Below, piece by piece: positions 27,812 through 36,902 of a DNA stretch of 64,000 bases. The DNA comes from Algoriphagus pacificus (GTDB taxonomy: Bacteria; Bacteroidota; Bacteroidia; Cytophagales; Cyclobacteriaceae). The translations under genes and the position numbers were made by a program. The notes beneath the pieces were generated by a model. That model did no database searches, had not been told where the DNA came from, and saw nothing but the letters and a program-made list of their open reading frames with translations. Each line of letters opens with the position of its first letter. Position 1 is the stretch's first letter. The stretch spans positions 1,167,956 through 1,231,955 of the forward strand of contig NZ_JAFKCU010000002.1 of the NCBI RefSeq assembly GCF_017254845.1, given 5' to 3'.

Positions 27812-29314
27812 ATGAGAAGATTATTATTAGGATTAGATATAGGAAGTTCTTCTATCAAAGCGTCTCTTTTGGATGCAGACACTGGAAAAGCCATAGTAGC
27901 CAAGGCATTTCCAGAAGAAGAGATGGAAATAAAATCTCCCCAGACTGGTTGGGCCGAGCAGGATCCGGAAACCTGGTGGAAATACATTAAACAAGCCAGT
28001 AAATTTGTACTTGGCAAGGCTGATGTAAAGAAGGGCGAACTCAAAGGAATCGGCATAGCCTATCAAATGCACGGTTTGGTTTTGGTCGATAAGGATCAAA
28101 ATGTGTTGAGGCCATCAATTATCTGGTGTGATAGCCGGGCAGTTGGTATTGGTGAAAAAGCTTTTAAAGATCTTGGTCAAGATTATTGCTTGCCACATCT
28201 TCTTAACTCACCTGGAAATTTTACAGCCTCTAAGCTTCGATGGGTGATCGAAAATGAACCTGAAGTTGCTTCCAAGATTCACAAAATTATGCTTCCTGGG
28301 GATTTCATAGCAATGAAATTAACAGGAGAAATCTTGACATCTGAAACAGGACTTTCAGAAGGGATTTTCTGGGATTTCAAAGAAAATGGAGTCAGCAAAA
28401 AAGTGCTGGATAACTATAATATTCCTTTGGAATGGCTTCCAGAAGCAGTTCCTTCTTATTCTATCCAAGGAAAAGTAACTTCTCAATCTTCTGAAGTGAC
28501 GGGAATAGAAGCTGGTGTACCTGTTTCATATCGAGCTGGTGATCAGCCAAATAATGCATTTTCACTTCAAGTATTGAAGCCAGGAGAATTGGCTACTACT
28601 GCTGGTACATCAGGAACTGTTTATGGTGTATGTGATACCCCATTGTATGATCCTCAATCCAGAGTCAATACCTTTGTGCACGTAAACCATACCAAAGAAA
28701 ACCCATCTTATGGGGTTTTACTTTGCGTGAATGGAACCGGAATTCTCAATAGCTGGATTAAGAAAGTGATGGGAGCCGGTAAAATTGATTACGATGAAAT
28801 GAATAACCTGGGAAGTGCTGCTCCTATTGGTTCGGATGGGTTGACATTTATCCCATTTGGAAACGGAGCAGAACGAATCATGCAAAATAAACCAGTTGGA
28901 GCGCATTTACTTGGCTTGGACTTATTGAAGCATGATAAAAAGCATATGATTCGTGCAGCCCAAGAAGGAATCGTTTCAGCGCTTACATTCGGTTTTAGAA
29001 TCATGCAGGACATGGGAATGGATCTCAAGACTGTAAAAGCCGGAAAAGCAAATATGTTCTTAAGTCCAATCTTCAGAAAAACCTTTGTTCATATGAACAA
29101 GGTGGTTTTGGAACTCTATGATACCGATGGAGCACAAGGTGCTGCCAGAGGAGCTGGTATCGGTGTGGGTTTGTTTAAAACTGAAGGTGAGGCTTTCGAA
29201 GGTCTGGAATTATTGGAGACCCTAGAGCCAAACCAACATTTTTATGAACCTTACGAAGAAGTCTATTCCCATTGGAAAAACCAATTGGAGCAGATTCAAA
29301 AATTAAGAGTATAA
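27812..29314 (+). CDS. xylB: Xylulokinase (FGGY family)
   Basis: Phosphorylates D-xylulose to xylulose 5-phosphate in the cytoplasm. It has 500 residues. N-terminal RRLLLGLDIGSSSIKASLLD is the phosphate-1 motif, GWAEQDPETWWKYIKQA is the FGGY N-terminal signature, and GIGIAYQMHGLVLVDKD and IIWCDSRAVGIGE bind the sugar. ATTAGTSGTVYGVC is the phosphate-2 loop, and DTDGAQGAARGAGIGVGL is the C-terminal signature. The position between a sugar symporter and xylose isomerase fixes the substrate as xylulose with high likelihood. Confidence 0.95.
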   Translation: MRRLLLGLDIGSSSIKASLLDADTGKAIVAKAFPEEEMEIKSPQTGWAEQDPETWWKYIKQASKFVLGKADVKKGELKGIGIAYQMHGLVLVDKDQNVLRPSIIWCDSRAVGIGEKAFKDLGQDYCLPHLLNSPGNFTASKLRWVIENEPEVASKIHKIMLPGDFIAMKLTGEILTSETGLSEGIFWDFKENGVSKKVLDNYNIPLEWLPEAVPSYSIQGKVTSQSSEVTGIEAGVPVSYRAGDQPNNAFSLQVLKPGELATTAGTSGTVYGVCDTPLYDPQSRVNTFVHVNHTKENPSYGVLLCVNGTGILNSWIKKVMGAGKIDYDEMNNLGSAAPIGSDGLTFIPFGNGAERIMQNKPVGAHLLGLDLLKHDKKHMIRAAQEGIVSALTFGFRIMQDMGMDLKTVKAGKANMFLSPIFRKTFVHMNKVVLELYDTDGAQGAARGAGIGVGLFKTEGEAFEGLELLETLEPNQHFYEPYEEVYSHWKNQLEQIQKLRV

Positions 29315-29356
29315 TCGCGGCATTAAACCTATTGTATTAACCTAAAATAAATTACC

Positions 29357-30670
29357 ATGTCAAAATTATTTTTCCCTTCGATAGACAAAATTCCTTTTGA
29401 GGGAAAGGATAGCGATAATCCGATGGCATTCCGCTATTACGATGAAAACCGCATTATCGCGGGGAAGACTATGAAGGAACACTTCAAGTTTTCTATCGCT
29501 TACTGGCACTCTTTCTGTGGAACCGGTGGAGATCCGTTCGGTCCTGGAACGATCGTTCATCCTTGGGATGCATCTCCTGATCCAATCCAAAGAGCAAAAG
29601 ATAAAATGGATGCTGCTTTCGAGTTTATCACTAAAATCGGAGCGCCGTACTATTGTTTCCACGATGTCGATTTGATCGACGAAGGAAAAGATATCGCAGA
29701 ATACGAAGAGAGAATGAAAATCATCGTGGAGTATGCTAAGCAAAAGCAGGCAGAAACAGGTGTAAAATTACTTTGGGGTACTGCCAATGTCTTCAGTAAT
29801 CCTCGCTACATGAATGGTGCATCTACCAACCCTGATTTTGATGTTTTGGCTTATGCTGCAACACAAGTGAAGAATTCAATTGATGCAACGATCGCTTTGG
29901 GCGGTGAAAATTATGTGTTCTGGGGAGGAAGAGAAGGTTACATGTCTTTGTTAAATACTGACATGAAGCGTGAGACAGAACACTTGGCCAAGTTCCTTAC
30001 TATGGCTAGAGATTACGCTAGAAAAAATGGTTTCAAAGGTACTTTCTTCATCGAACCAAAACCAATGGAGCCAACCAAGCATCAATATGATTACGATGCA
30101 GCTACAGTAATCGGCTTCTTGAGACATTATGGTTTGGATAAGGATTTCAAATTGAACTTGGAAGTTAACCATGCAACCTTAGCGGGTCACACATTCCAGC
30201 ATGAACTTCAAGTGGCTGCAGATGCAGGAATGCTTGGAAGTATTGATGCAAATAGAGGTGACTACCAAAACGGTTGGGATACTGACCAGTTTGCTATGAA
30301 CCTTCAGGAAATGACAGAAGCAATGTTGGTTATTCTAAATTCTGACGGTCTGCAAGGTGGTGGAGTAAACTTCGATGCAAAAATCAGAAGAAACTCAACC
30401 GATCCTGAAGATTTGTTCTTGGCACATATCGGAAGTATGGATGCTTTTGCAAGAGGTATGCTGATAGCTCAGGATATTTTGGACAAATCTGATTACTTGG
30501 AAAGAAGAAAGAACAGATATGCAAGCTATGATTCCGGAAAAGGTAAAGCTTTTGAAGAAGGTTCTTTGACTTTAGAAGATCTTCGTAATTACGCTGCTGA
30601 AAATGGCGAGCCTGCAAAAACTAGCGGTAAGCAAGAATATTTCGAAAATCTATTGAATAGATTTATTTAA
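29357..30670 (+). CDS. xylA: Xylose isomerase
   Basis: Converts D-xylose to D-xylulose, using two divalent metals in a TIM barrel. The 437-residue length is that of class II enzymes. It shows [18 protein letters not shown], the catalytic [13 protein letters not shown] (H102, D105), [32 protein letters not shown] (metal glutamate) and [17 protein letters not shown]. It is the last gene of the symporter-kinase-isomerase operon, with a terminator 23 bases beyond the stop. Confidence 0.98.
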   Translation: MSKLFFPSIDKIPFEGKDSDNPMAFRYYDENRIIAGKTMKEHFKFSIAYWHSFCGTGGDPFGPGTIVHPWDASPDPIQRAKDKMDAAFEFITKIGAPYYCFHDVDLIDEGKDIAEYEERMKIIVEYAKQKQAETGVKLLWGTANVFSNPRYMNGASTNPDFDVLAYAATQVKNSIDATIALGGENYVFWGGREGYMSLLNTDMKRETEHLAKFLTMARDYARKNGFKGTFFIEPKPMEPTKHQYDYDAATVIGFLRHYGLDKDFKLNLEVNHATLAGHTFQHELQVAADAGMLGSIDANRGDYQNGWDTDQFAMNLQEMTEAMLVILNSDGLQGGGVNFDAKIRRNSTDPEDLFLAHIGSMDAFARGMLIAQDILDKSDYLERRKNRYASYDSGKGKAFEEGSLTLEDLRNYAAENGEPAKTSGKQEYFENLLNRFI

Positions 30671-30692
30671 TATCAACCGTATTTTAATGATT

Positions 30693-30726
30693 AACAGCCT
30701 GGTGAATTATTTCATCAGGCTGTTTT
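30693..30726 (+). terminator. Terminator of the xylose operon
   Basis: AACAGCCTGGTGAA / TTCATCAGGCTGTT stem with one G-T pair, a 4-base loop and a short T run. Confidence 0.75.
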
Positions 30727-30779
30727 GTTATGGACATGTCATTATTTTTCAGCAATTTTCTGACAAATACCCAAAGCCT

Positions 30780-32687
30780 ATGAAACGATACTTAATCCTA
30801 ATTATCCTCCTGGCAACCTTTGCCTGCGATTCAGATAAGTTTGAATCAGAAGTAATTCTCCCTAAAATTTTTGAAGAGGGCATGGTGATCCAAAGAGATC
30901 AGAAAATCCACGTCTGGGGAAAGGGAATTCCATCTGAAAAAGTGAGAGTCTCCATCGATGGACTGATGGGAAGTACAGAGGTGGAACCAGATAGTACTTG
31001 GTCAATTATGTTGCCTAAATCGTCTGCTGGAGGGCCTTATACCTTGGAAGTCAATCAAAAGAAAATTGCAGATGTTTATGTCGGTGATGTTTGGCTGGCT
31101 GGTGGTCAATCCAACATGGAATGGGCATTAAAGTCTGCAGTTATTGGAGCTGAAAAAGAATTTGTGGAAGGTGGATTTCCTGAAATAAGATTCTTTAAAG
31201 TTCCGCAATCCTATAGTGCAGAACCACTTGATGATGTCGTAGGTGGAGAGTGGAAAGTGGCTAATCCAGAAAATATGCCCAATTTTTCTGCCGTAGCCTG
31301 GTTCTTCGCTAAAAGAAATCATATTGAAAAAGATGTCCCTGTTGGCATAATTGAATCTAACTGGGGAGGAACTCCAGCTGAAGGCTGGACTGAAGCTTCT
31401 GTACTTGCGGGAATGAAAGCGTCTTATTCCGAAGAGGCAAAGGATATCATGGAAAACGCAGCTAAATGGCAAAATGAAGTTGAGGAAAATGAAAAAAGAA
31501 AGGAGTTACGAAATAAACTAGTAACAGGTCCTGATTCCTTAACCGCGATCGAAGTGGCTGGAATAGAGTATAATGATTCGAATTGGAGGACTATTAACCT
31601 TCCTGAATCAAATCCATTACAACATATTGCTTGGTTGCGTAAAGAATTTACTGCTTCTGGAAATGAAGGAGCCATGCTTCATTTACCCAATATCGATCAA
31701 ATGGCTTACTTATACTTGAATGGAAAGCCATTGTATTATAAAGATTGGGGTAAACCAATGGTCGACCTTGAAATTCCAGCATCAGCCTTAAATGAGGGTA
31801 TGAATGTTTTGACTGTTCGTGTGATAAATACATGGAACAATCAACCAGTTTTAGGAGCAAAAGGCGAAATGTATTTGACTCAAGGAGCGAAAAAAATCTC
31901 CCTAGAAGGAACATGGAAGTATTCTAATGATATTATAGAACCCATGTTGCCAAATGTTGAAAGGTTAAATTGGAAGCCGGGGATGATGTTTAATGCCATG
32001 ATCCAACCCATTACAGGATACCCGATCAAAGGAGCAATCTGGTATCAAGGAGAAAGTAATGCGGGAAGAGCAAATGAATATCAGGAGTTATTTTCTGCTA
32101 TGATTACTAATTGGCGACAGCATTGGAATATTGGTGAGTTCCCATTCCTCTTTGTTCAGTTGGCCAATTTTATGGAAAGGAAATCTCCGCATCCTGATAG
32201 TGATTGGGCGTTTTTAAGAGACGCACAAACCCAGACCTTGACTGTTCCAAACACAGGGATGGCGGTAATTATTGATATTGGGGAGGCTGGAGATATCCAT
32301 CCGAAAAACAAAAAAGATGTCGGAGAAAGACTTTGGCTACAAGCTAGAAAAGTAGCTTACCAAGAAGATCTTGTTGCCTCAGGGCCAGTAATTGAAAGTG
32401 CTAGTGCAGAAGAAGGAAAGATTGTAGTCACGTTTGGGTCTGTAGGAGAGGGGCTTGAATTATCCGATGGTGCGGGAGTTGTCAAGGGTTTCATTATTGC
32501 TGATTCCAGAGGAAATTTCCTGGACGTAGAAGGTAAAATTTCAGGAAAGAATGAAGTGGTTTTCGAAACTTCAATAAACAATCCGAGCGAAATACGGTAT
32601 GCTTGGGCAGATAATCCAGAAGTGAATTTGATCAACAGTATTAAGCTTCCGGCAGCACCTTTTCGTTATAGTTTTGAAAATGAATAA
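30780..32687 (+). CDS. Sialate O-acetylesterase-like SGNH lipoprotein
   Basis: A 635-residue exported carbohydrate esterase. Start 30780 gives a lipoprotein signal (YLILIILLATFAC). The SGNH/SASA catalytic core is split. Block I is WLAGGQSNMEWALKS (nucleophile Ser in GQSN), NWGGTPAEGW follows, and then an inserted galactose-binding-like beta domain (about 260-390, NIDQMAYLYLNGKPLY). Next comes GAIWYQGESNAGRANEYQ, and block V is DIGEAGDIHPKNKKDVGERL with the Asp/His. Its place behind the xylose operon suggests deacetylation of plant or algal xylans rather than sialate; this is inferred. It is transcribed separately, as a terminator precedes it. Confidence 0.9.
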   Translation: MKRYLILIILLATFACDSDKFESEVILPKIFEEGMVIQRDQKIHVWGKGIPSEKVRVSIDGLMGSTEVEPDSTWSIMLPKSSAGGPYTLEVNQKKIADVYVGDVWLAGGQSNMEWALKSAVIGAEKEFVEGGFPEIRFFKVPQSYSAEPLDDVVGGEWKVANPENMPNFSAVAWFFAKRNHIEKDVPVGIIESNWGGTPAEGWTEASVLAGMKASYSEEAKDIMENAAKWQNEVEENEKRKELRNKLVTGPDSLTAIEVAGIEYNDSNWRTINLPESNPLQHIAWLRKEFTASGNEGAMLHLPNIDQMAYLYLNGKPLYYKDWGKPMVDLEIPASALNEGMNVLTVRVINTWNNQPVLGAKGEMYLTQGAKKISLEGTWKYSNDIIEPMLPNVERLNWKPGMMFNAMIQPITGYPIKGAIWYQGESNAGRANEYQELFSAMITNWRQHWNIGEFPFLFVQLANFMERKSPHPDSDWAFLRDAQTQTLTVPNTGMAVIIDIGEAGDIHPKNKKDVGERLWLQARKVAYQEDLVASGPVIESASAEEGKIVVTFGSVGEGLELSDGAGVVKGFIIADSRGNFLDVEGKISGKNEVVFETSINNPSEIRYAWADNPEVNLINSIKLPAAPFRYSFENE

Positions 32688-32688
32688 T

Positions 32689-32721
32689 AAAAAAGGCCTC
32701 TGATTCAGAAGCCTTTTTTAT
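32689..32721. terminator. Shared terminator, esterase/alpha-beta hydrolase
   Basis: AAAAAAGGC-CTCTGA / TCAGA-AGCCTTTTTT hairpin with one mismatch between convergent genes. Confidence 0.8.
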
Positions 32722-33795
32722 TTAGTTTCCATTTATAGAATTGAGCTCTTCTTCCATTTCGTTCAATTCATTCACTTTTTGTTGAAAGTCTGCCCTGGAC
32801 GGTACTTTGGCCACATTTTCTAGAAAATCGATCGTTTTAAAAAGAACTCCTTCCCAATCTTTCGAAGTAATAGAACTCCCAATCACATGATCTCCGGCTT
32901 CTGGAAAAGCCTCTTTTCTCTTCAAGGCATCAGGTGTTCCTAATTCCTCATACATATTTAGCATTTCTGGAACGGACACTACAAAGTCTTGTTCTTCTTC
33001 ACTTTTATAATAGTAGCCTAAAAATAAGGGTTGGTGGATTTTGGAATAAGTTTGCTTATTCATCATGCTATACATAAGCACTGCCAAACTTTCGTATCCG
33101 TTGATATGATAGTCTTCAGACCAATACAAAGCCTTTTCCCCGGTTCTATTTTGGTGAATTACCTTGTCATCCATCATAGTCCAAATCATAAGTTGCTGGG
33201 CCCAAGGAGTAAAGAATGCTTCCAGTTTATTTCCATTATCCCGTATCGCTGGAGAGTATACTACCACAGCTTTGATGGTAGGTTGCTGGCTGGCAAGAAG
33301 CAGCGTTAGAGCGCCTCCCATTGAAGTTCCTACAACGATAACTGAATCACCTAAACTTTGGCCCATTTGAAAAGCTTCTCCAGCTGCGTCGGCTAAAGCC
33401 TGAGCAGATAAATATTCCATTCCATTGGCTCTTTTAATCCCATGTTCTGGAAGCCTTGTTACAAATAAATTGGCCCCAAAATGTGCTGCCAGGAACCTGT
33501 GAACAGGATCTCCTTCCATTGGACTTGCCCCAAATCCATGAATGTATACTATCGAATAAGGCGTTTTTCTTTTGTTTGTACTGTCAGCCCAAACAATATA
33601 AGCTTCGTTATCAGGCTTCAAACCTACAACAGTGTCTTCCCTTTCATTCACATAGCTTTGGATTTCCTGAACTCTGGTTGGTACTTCCGGAAAATTGATA
33701 GTCAATTGTTTTTTTTTGACATTTGGTCCAAGCATATACAGAATCGCCAGAACCATGGCTCCAGTAAAGATTCCAAGAAATATTTTACGCAACAT
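32722..33795 (-). CDS. Membrane-anchored alpha/beta hydrolase
   Basis: A 357-residue serine hydrolase. An N-terminal hydrophobic anchor (IFLGIFTGAMVLAILYML) places it at the membrane facing the periplasm. The fold markers are IVYIHGFGASPMEGDPVH (oxyanion HG), VIVVGTSMGGALTLLLA (nucleophile in G-T-S-M-G) and a C-terminal GDHVIG with the likely catalytic His. The substrate is not known; carboxylesterase or monoglyceride lipase-like activity is plausible. It is translated after the lipoprotein gene on the same strand (5-base gap), which suggests an operon. Confidence 0.87.
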   Translation of the reverse strand: MLRKIFLGIFTGAMVLAILYMLGPNVKKKQLTINFPEVPTRVQEIQSYVNEREDTVVGLKPDNEAYIVWADSTNKRKTPYSIVYIHGFGASPMEGDPVHRFLAAHFGANLFVTRLPEHGIKRANGMEYLSAQALADAAGEAFQMGQSLGDSVIVVGTSMGGALTLLLASQQPTIKAVVVYSPAIRDNGNKLEAFFTPWAQQLMIWTMMDDKVIHQNRTGEKALYWSEDYHINGYESLAVLMYSMMNKQTYSKIHQPLFLGYYYKSEEEQDFVVSVPEMLNMYEELGTPDALKRKEAFPEAGDHVIGSSITSKDWEGVLFKTIDFLENVAKVPSRADFQQKVNELNEMEEELNSINGN

Positions 33796-33800
33796 GTGGT

Positions 33801-34403
33801 TTAGTTAGTTTTTAAGTAGGGTGAACTTGAATCAACAGAAACATTGGTTCCATCTTTTAAGAAAAGAAAGGTTCGGGTTTTTAGCTGTTGGTAATTTTCA
33901 GGTACAATGTTAAGCGTTGCTCCTAAATAAATGGATAAGTTATCAAACTGCCTAAATCTGTTTAAAGTTGTCTCGGAGTTGACTTTTAGCAAATAGGAAA
34001 TATCTGTTCCAACCGGCAAACCATTGAAAGGAGCCAATAGTGTGACAGCGATGTTGGAAATGTTTTTAAAATTATATGATTGAATACAGGTCAGTGCCAT
34101 TGCGCGACCCGGAAGGTTTCCGATAAAGCCTTCGGTATTCAATTGAGGAACAAGCTCAAAATTGAAAGAAAAATCTTTCAGAGCAACGGTGTCCTGATCT
34201 GTAGCAAAGCTGGACCCTTTGTAAGGACTGTAAGTGATTTTGATATCAGTGGCGTTCACTGTTTTGGCTGCGGGACAGGAGTTGAAAGGGTCTGAATCCA
34301 GTTGATCCACACAGGAGCCAAAGACCAAAACCAACAAATAAATATGGGATAGGAATAAAGTTGCCAAAACTCCTTTTTTCATACCAGATAACTTATTTTT
34401 CAT
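33801..34403 (-). CDS. Lipoprotein of unknown function
   Basis: A 200-residue protein using the ATG at 34403 (another ATG at 34382 would give 193). The signal peptide ends in LVLVFGSC, a lipobox. The mature part is predicted beta-rich with no known catalytic motif and a few cysteines (for example NSCPAAK). Several small Bacteroidota lipoproteins look like this; I do not recognise the family. It precedes the alpha/beta hydrolase by 5 bases and is probably co-expressed with it. Confidence 0.7.
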   Translation of the reverse strand: MKNKLSGMKKGVLATLFLSHIYLLVLVFGSCVDQLDSDPFNSCPAAKTVNATDIKITYSPYKGSSFATDQDTVALKDFSFNFELVPQLNTEGFIGNLPGRAMALTCIQSYNFKNISNIAVTLLAPFNGLPVGTDISYLLKVNSETTLNRFRQFDNLSIYLGATLNIVPENYQQLKTRTFLFLKDGTNVSVDSSSPYLKTN

Positions 34404-34531
34404 CTTTTCCACAAATAAAAATAGCAATCTTAATTTAAGTTCTAATTAAAATCAGATTTGATATTATTTTGAAAGACTTTATGTAGCATTGCACTTGATT
34501 GCTACGTAATTGTAATAACACAAGAAATTTA

Positions 34532-35068
34532 ATGACCATGAAAAAAATCATTTTTATCGGCCTTCTGTTTTTTAGCCTTGGAACTCTATTCGCCCAGGAA
34601 AAACTGCCTACTAAATCTGTTTATTTAGAGCTCGGAGGTCCTGGATTGCCGTATAGTTTTAATTATGATTTTAGATTTAATCAGGAAAAAGTTGATTCTT
34701 GGGGAATGAGACTTGGCTTTGGAGGCTTTGCGATGGATGGAGAGTCATTTTTCTCTCTCCCAGTAATGGCAAACAGGCTTATGGGAAAAGGCCCTCATTA
34801 TTTTGAAATCGGCTTAGGGGCTACCTTTTTTGCATTCAAGCAGAGACAATATGATTATGGATATTGTACCAATTGCGTGACTGATTATGATTACAATTTT
34901 ATTTTAGATGTGGATGGCTCACCAAGTGTGATGGGAACTATGAATTTTGGATATAGAAAAGTTCCTGTCGATGGCGGGTTTATGTGGAAGATAAACATCA
35001 ATCCAATCTTTAATAACAATGGTTTTTGGCCATTGTATGCAGGAGTAGGTTTTGGATATGCTTTTTAA
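34532..35068 (+). CDS. Small exported beta-barrel-like protein, unknown function
   Basis: A 178-residue protein with a Sec signal peptide (IIFIGLLFFSLGTLFAQ). The mature part alternates aromatic and glycine residues (LELGGPGLPYSFNYDFRF, GAGVGFGYAF-like ends) and ends in an aromatic residue (F), as small outer-membrane barrels do. A CTNC pair sits near residue 110. An inverted repeat GTAGCA/TGCTAC (34483-34505) lies just upstream and may be regulatory. The start could also be the ATG at 34538. Function unknown. Confidence 0.7.
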   Translation: MTMKKIIFIGLLFFSLGTLFAQEKLPTKSVYLELGGPGLPYSFNYDFRFNQEKVDSWGMRLGFGGFAMDGESFFSLPVMANRLMGKGPHYFEIGLGATFFAFKQRQYDYGYCTNCVTDYDYNFILDVDGSPSVMGTMNFGYRKVPVDGGFMWKININPIFNNNGFWPLYAGVGFGYAF

Positions 35069-35078
35069 ACTTTCCCCT

Positions 35079-35396
35079 CTATAGTTCAAATCCATAATCC
35101 CTCTCCACAAGGCAGATCCTAGTTTTATAGGCAGAATACCATTTTTCCCTTCCTTTTTTTTGAGCAAGTAAGTGGTCAGATTGTTTTTTCCAGTTTTTAA
35201 TGGATTCGAGATCTTTCCAATAGCTCACAGTAATCCCAATGCTTTCTCGGGCAGATTCATGCCCTAAATACCCGGGTTGGAGCTCTGCCAAACGCACCAT
35301 TTCAGCCGCAGTTTCCTGGTATTTTTCTTCGATTTCTGTCCTTAAGCTGGTGAAAATAACTGCGTAATAAGGGGTTTGTGGAGTTGAAGCGATCAT
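35079..35396 (-). CDS. Antibiotic biosynthesis monooxygenase (ABM) domain protein
   Basis: A 105-residue dimeric alpha-beta barrel protein. YAVIFTSLRTEIEEKYQETA and MVRLAELQPGYLGHESARES followed by ITVSYWKDLESIKNWKKQSDH are the typical ABM strands and helix. Such proteins act as quinol monooxygenases, haem-degrading enzymes or unknown small-molecule oxidases; no haem-binding pattern is obvious here. It is convergent with the preceding gene, with 10 bases between their ends. Confidence 0.88.
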   Translation of the reverse strand: MIASTPQTPYYAVIFTSLRTEIEEKYQETAAEMVRLAELQPGYLGHESARESIGITVSYWKDLESIKNWKKQSDHLLAQKKGREKWYSAYKTRICLVERDYGFEL

Positions 35397-35700
35397 TTTT
35401 ACAAATTTTAACTAGGGGTAAAACCGGTTTGAGTTGTCTAGATAGAAACGATGTAAAACTAAACCAAAAAACTGTTCTAAATGACTCCAAAGCAAGATTT
35501 TGTGTTTGAAATAATGATTTCAAAGCAAAGAGGGGATCTATCCCCACCCGCACTAAAGGTCTCAGATTCAATCAATAAGAATTGACCTAAATCAAGAAAA
35601 TTTAATTTCTAAAACAGGCGCTGGAAAAACACCGTACATTTGTATGCATGCAGCGCTTTCTAAATTTATTATTAAAATAAAATTTTAAAATCTGCATAAA
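35397..35700. other. Intergenic region before the GIN-domain lipoprotein
   Basis: 304 bases without a gene. It holds a candidate -7 element (35635-35642) flanked by a short inverted repeat GCGCTG (35618-35623) / CAGCGC (35651-35656), and an AT-rich leader. Nothing else recognised. Confidence 0.5.
35635..35642 (+). promoter_or_regulatory. Candidate -7 element for the GIN-domain lipoprotein
   Basis: TACATTTG matches TAnnTTTG and lies 58 bases before the start codon. It sits inside the GCGCTG/CAGCGC inverted repeat, a possible operator. Confidence 0.4.
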
Positions 35701-36648
35701 ATGAAGTTCAAAAGGAATTTATTAAAAGTATTTGCTGTATTAGCAGTAGTATCTATTCAGGGCTTGTTTAGCTCATGTGATACTGAGTTGGAGGTAGTCC
35801 AAACAATTAATGAGGAATTCGCTGGAATAAACCAGATTGAAATTGAATCAGGTTTCTTGGATGTAATCTATCGAGGTGATGCTTCCATGACGACTGTTCA
35901 ATTGGATGCTTTATTGGAATCGAATAGATCAGGAAGATATCAGATAGACTACCGAGAGGAACCAGGAAAACTCATTATTGAATTGGATCAAAGAAATCTA
36001 GGCGTTACAGGTAGAACGAGAGGTTACATTTATTTGACTGGACCTTTAGAAATGGAAATGGATGTCGAAGTTGGTTCTGGAAAAGGAACCGTTTCAAATG
36101 TATCCGGAGATCAAATGGATTTTTCTGCAGGTTCAGGAAGATTAGTCGTTCAAGATGTTTCAGGGAATTCTATTAAGATAAATGCTGGTTCAGGAGACTT
36201 GGATCTAGTAAACTTAGAGGGAAATACTACTATTGAAATTGGGTCTGGAAGAGTTTCTTTAAACAATTTATTAGGTGATATTTCAATAAATGGATCTTCA
36301 GGTAGCTATAAAATCCGAGGTGTAGAAGGAATGTTACATGCGAAGTTGAGCTCAGGAAATATGGATTTGTCAGAAATCGATCAACTGGGAAAACTTGAAG
36401 TTTCATCTGGTAGAATCAATGCAGTTAATTCTGGCCTTAGTGGATTATCTAAGTTTAATGCATCTTCCGGAAATATCAGAATTCAAACATTTTCATCACT
36501 TAATGGATTTAACTATAACCTTCAGGCCGGAAGTGGAAAAGTAAGCGTGGGAGACAGTTCTTCCAGCGGGAATTTAAAGATAGATAATGGTTCTCCTTAT
36601 ACCGTGTCTGGTGTTGTCTCTAGTGGCAACATTGAAATAAGGAATTAG
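35701..36648 (+). CDS. GIN/DUF4097-type beta-helix lipoprotein
   Basis: A 315-residue lipoprotein with lipobox LFSSC after a signal peptide. The mature part is a repetitive beta-helix. Short strands are separated by G-S-G or S-S-G turns about every 20 residues (GSGKGTVSNV, GSGRLVVQDV, GSGDLDLVNL, GSGRVSLNNL, SSGNMDLSEI, SSGRINAV, SSGNIRIQ, GSGKVSVG, SSGNIEIRN). This is the head-GIN/DUF4097 putative adhesin pattern found near anti-sigma and stress genes in Bacteroidota. The molecular function is unknown. It is a single gene ended by a strong terminator. Confidence 0.88.
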   Translation: MKFKRNLLKVFAVLAVVSIQGLFSSCDTELEVVQTINEEFAGINQIEIESGFLDVIYRGDASMTTVQLDALLESNRSGRYQIDYREEPGKLIIELDQRNLGVTGRTRGYIYLTGPLEMEMDVEVGSGKGTVSNVSGDQMDFSAGSGRLVVQDVSGNSIKINAGSGDLDLVNLEGNTTIEIGSGRVSLNNLLGDISINGSSGSYKIRGVEGMLHAKLSSGNMDLSEIDQLGKLEVSSGRINAVNSGLSGLSKFNASSGNIRIQTFSSLNGFNYNLQAGSGKVSVGDSSSSGNLKIDNGSPYTVSGVVSSGNIEIRN

Positions 36649-36671
36649 TGAAAAGTTGTTCACAATCACCT

Positions 36672-36699
36672 TAGCCCCGATAGTTTCGGGGCTTTTTTT
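36672..36699 (+). terminator. Terminator after the GIN-domain gene
   Basis: AGCCCCGA / TCGGGGCT hairpin with a 4-base loop and a seven-T run. It separates this gene from the unusual two-gene unit that follows. Confidence 0.92.
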
Positions 36700-36902
36700 A
36701 TGGTTGCCTACCGAAAGTCTACTTAATTTAAAAATGAAATAATCATATTTAATAATAGTTTTATATTATTCATTTATTTTTTGATTAGATATTTTCTTAA
36801 ATATGTTTTTTAATGAACACAAATGCCTTATTTTTAAGGTCATAACTGTTTTGATATTTTACTTTACATATACCTAATTTTTAAACTTAAACTTTTATTA
36901 TC

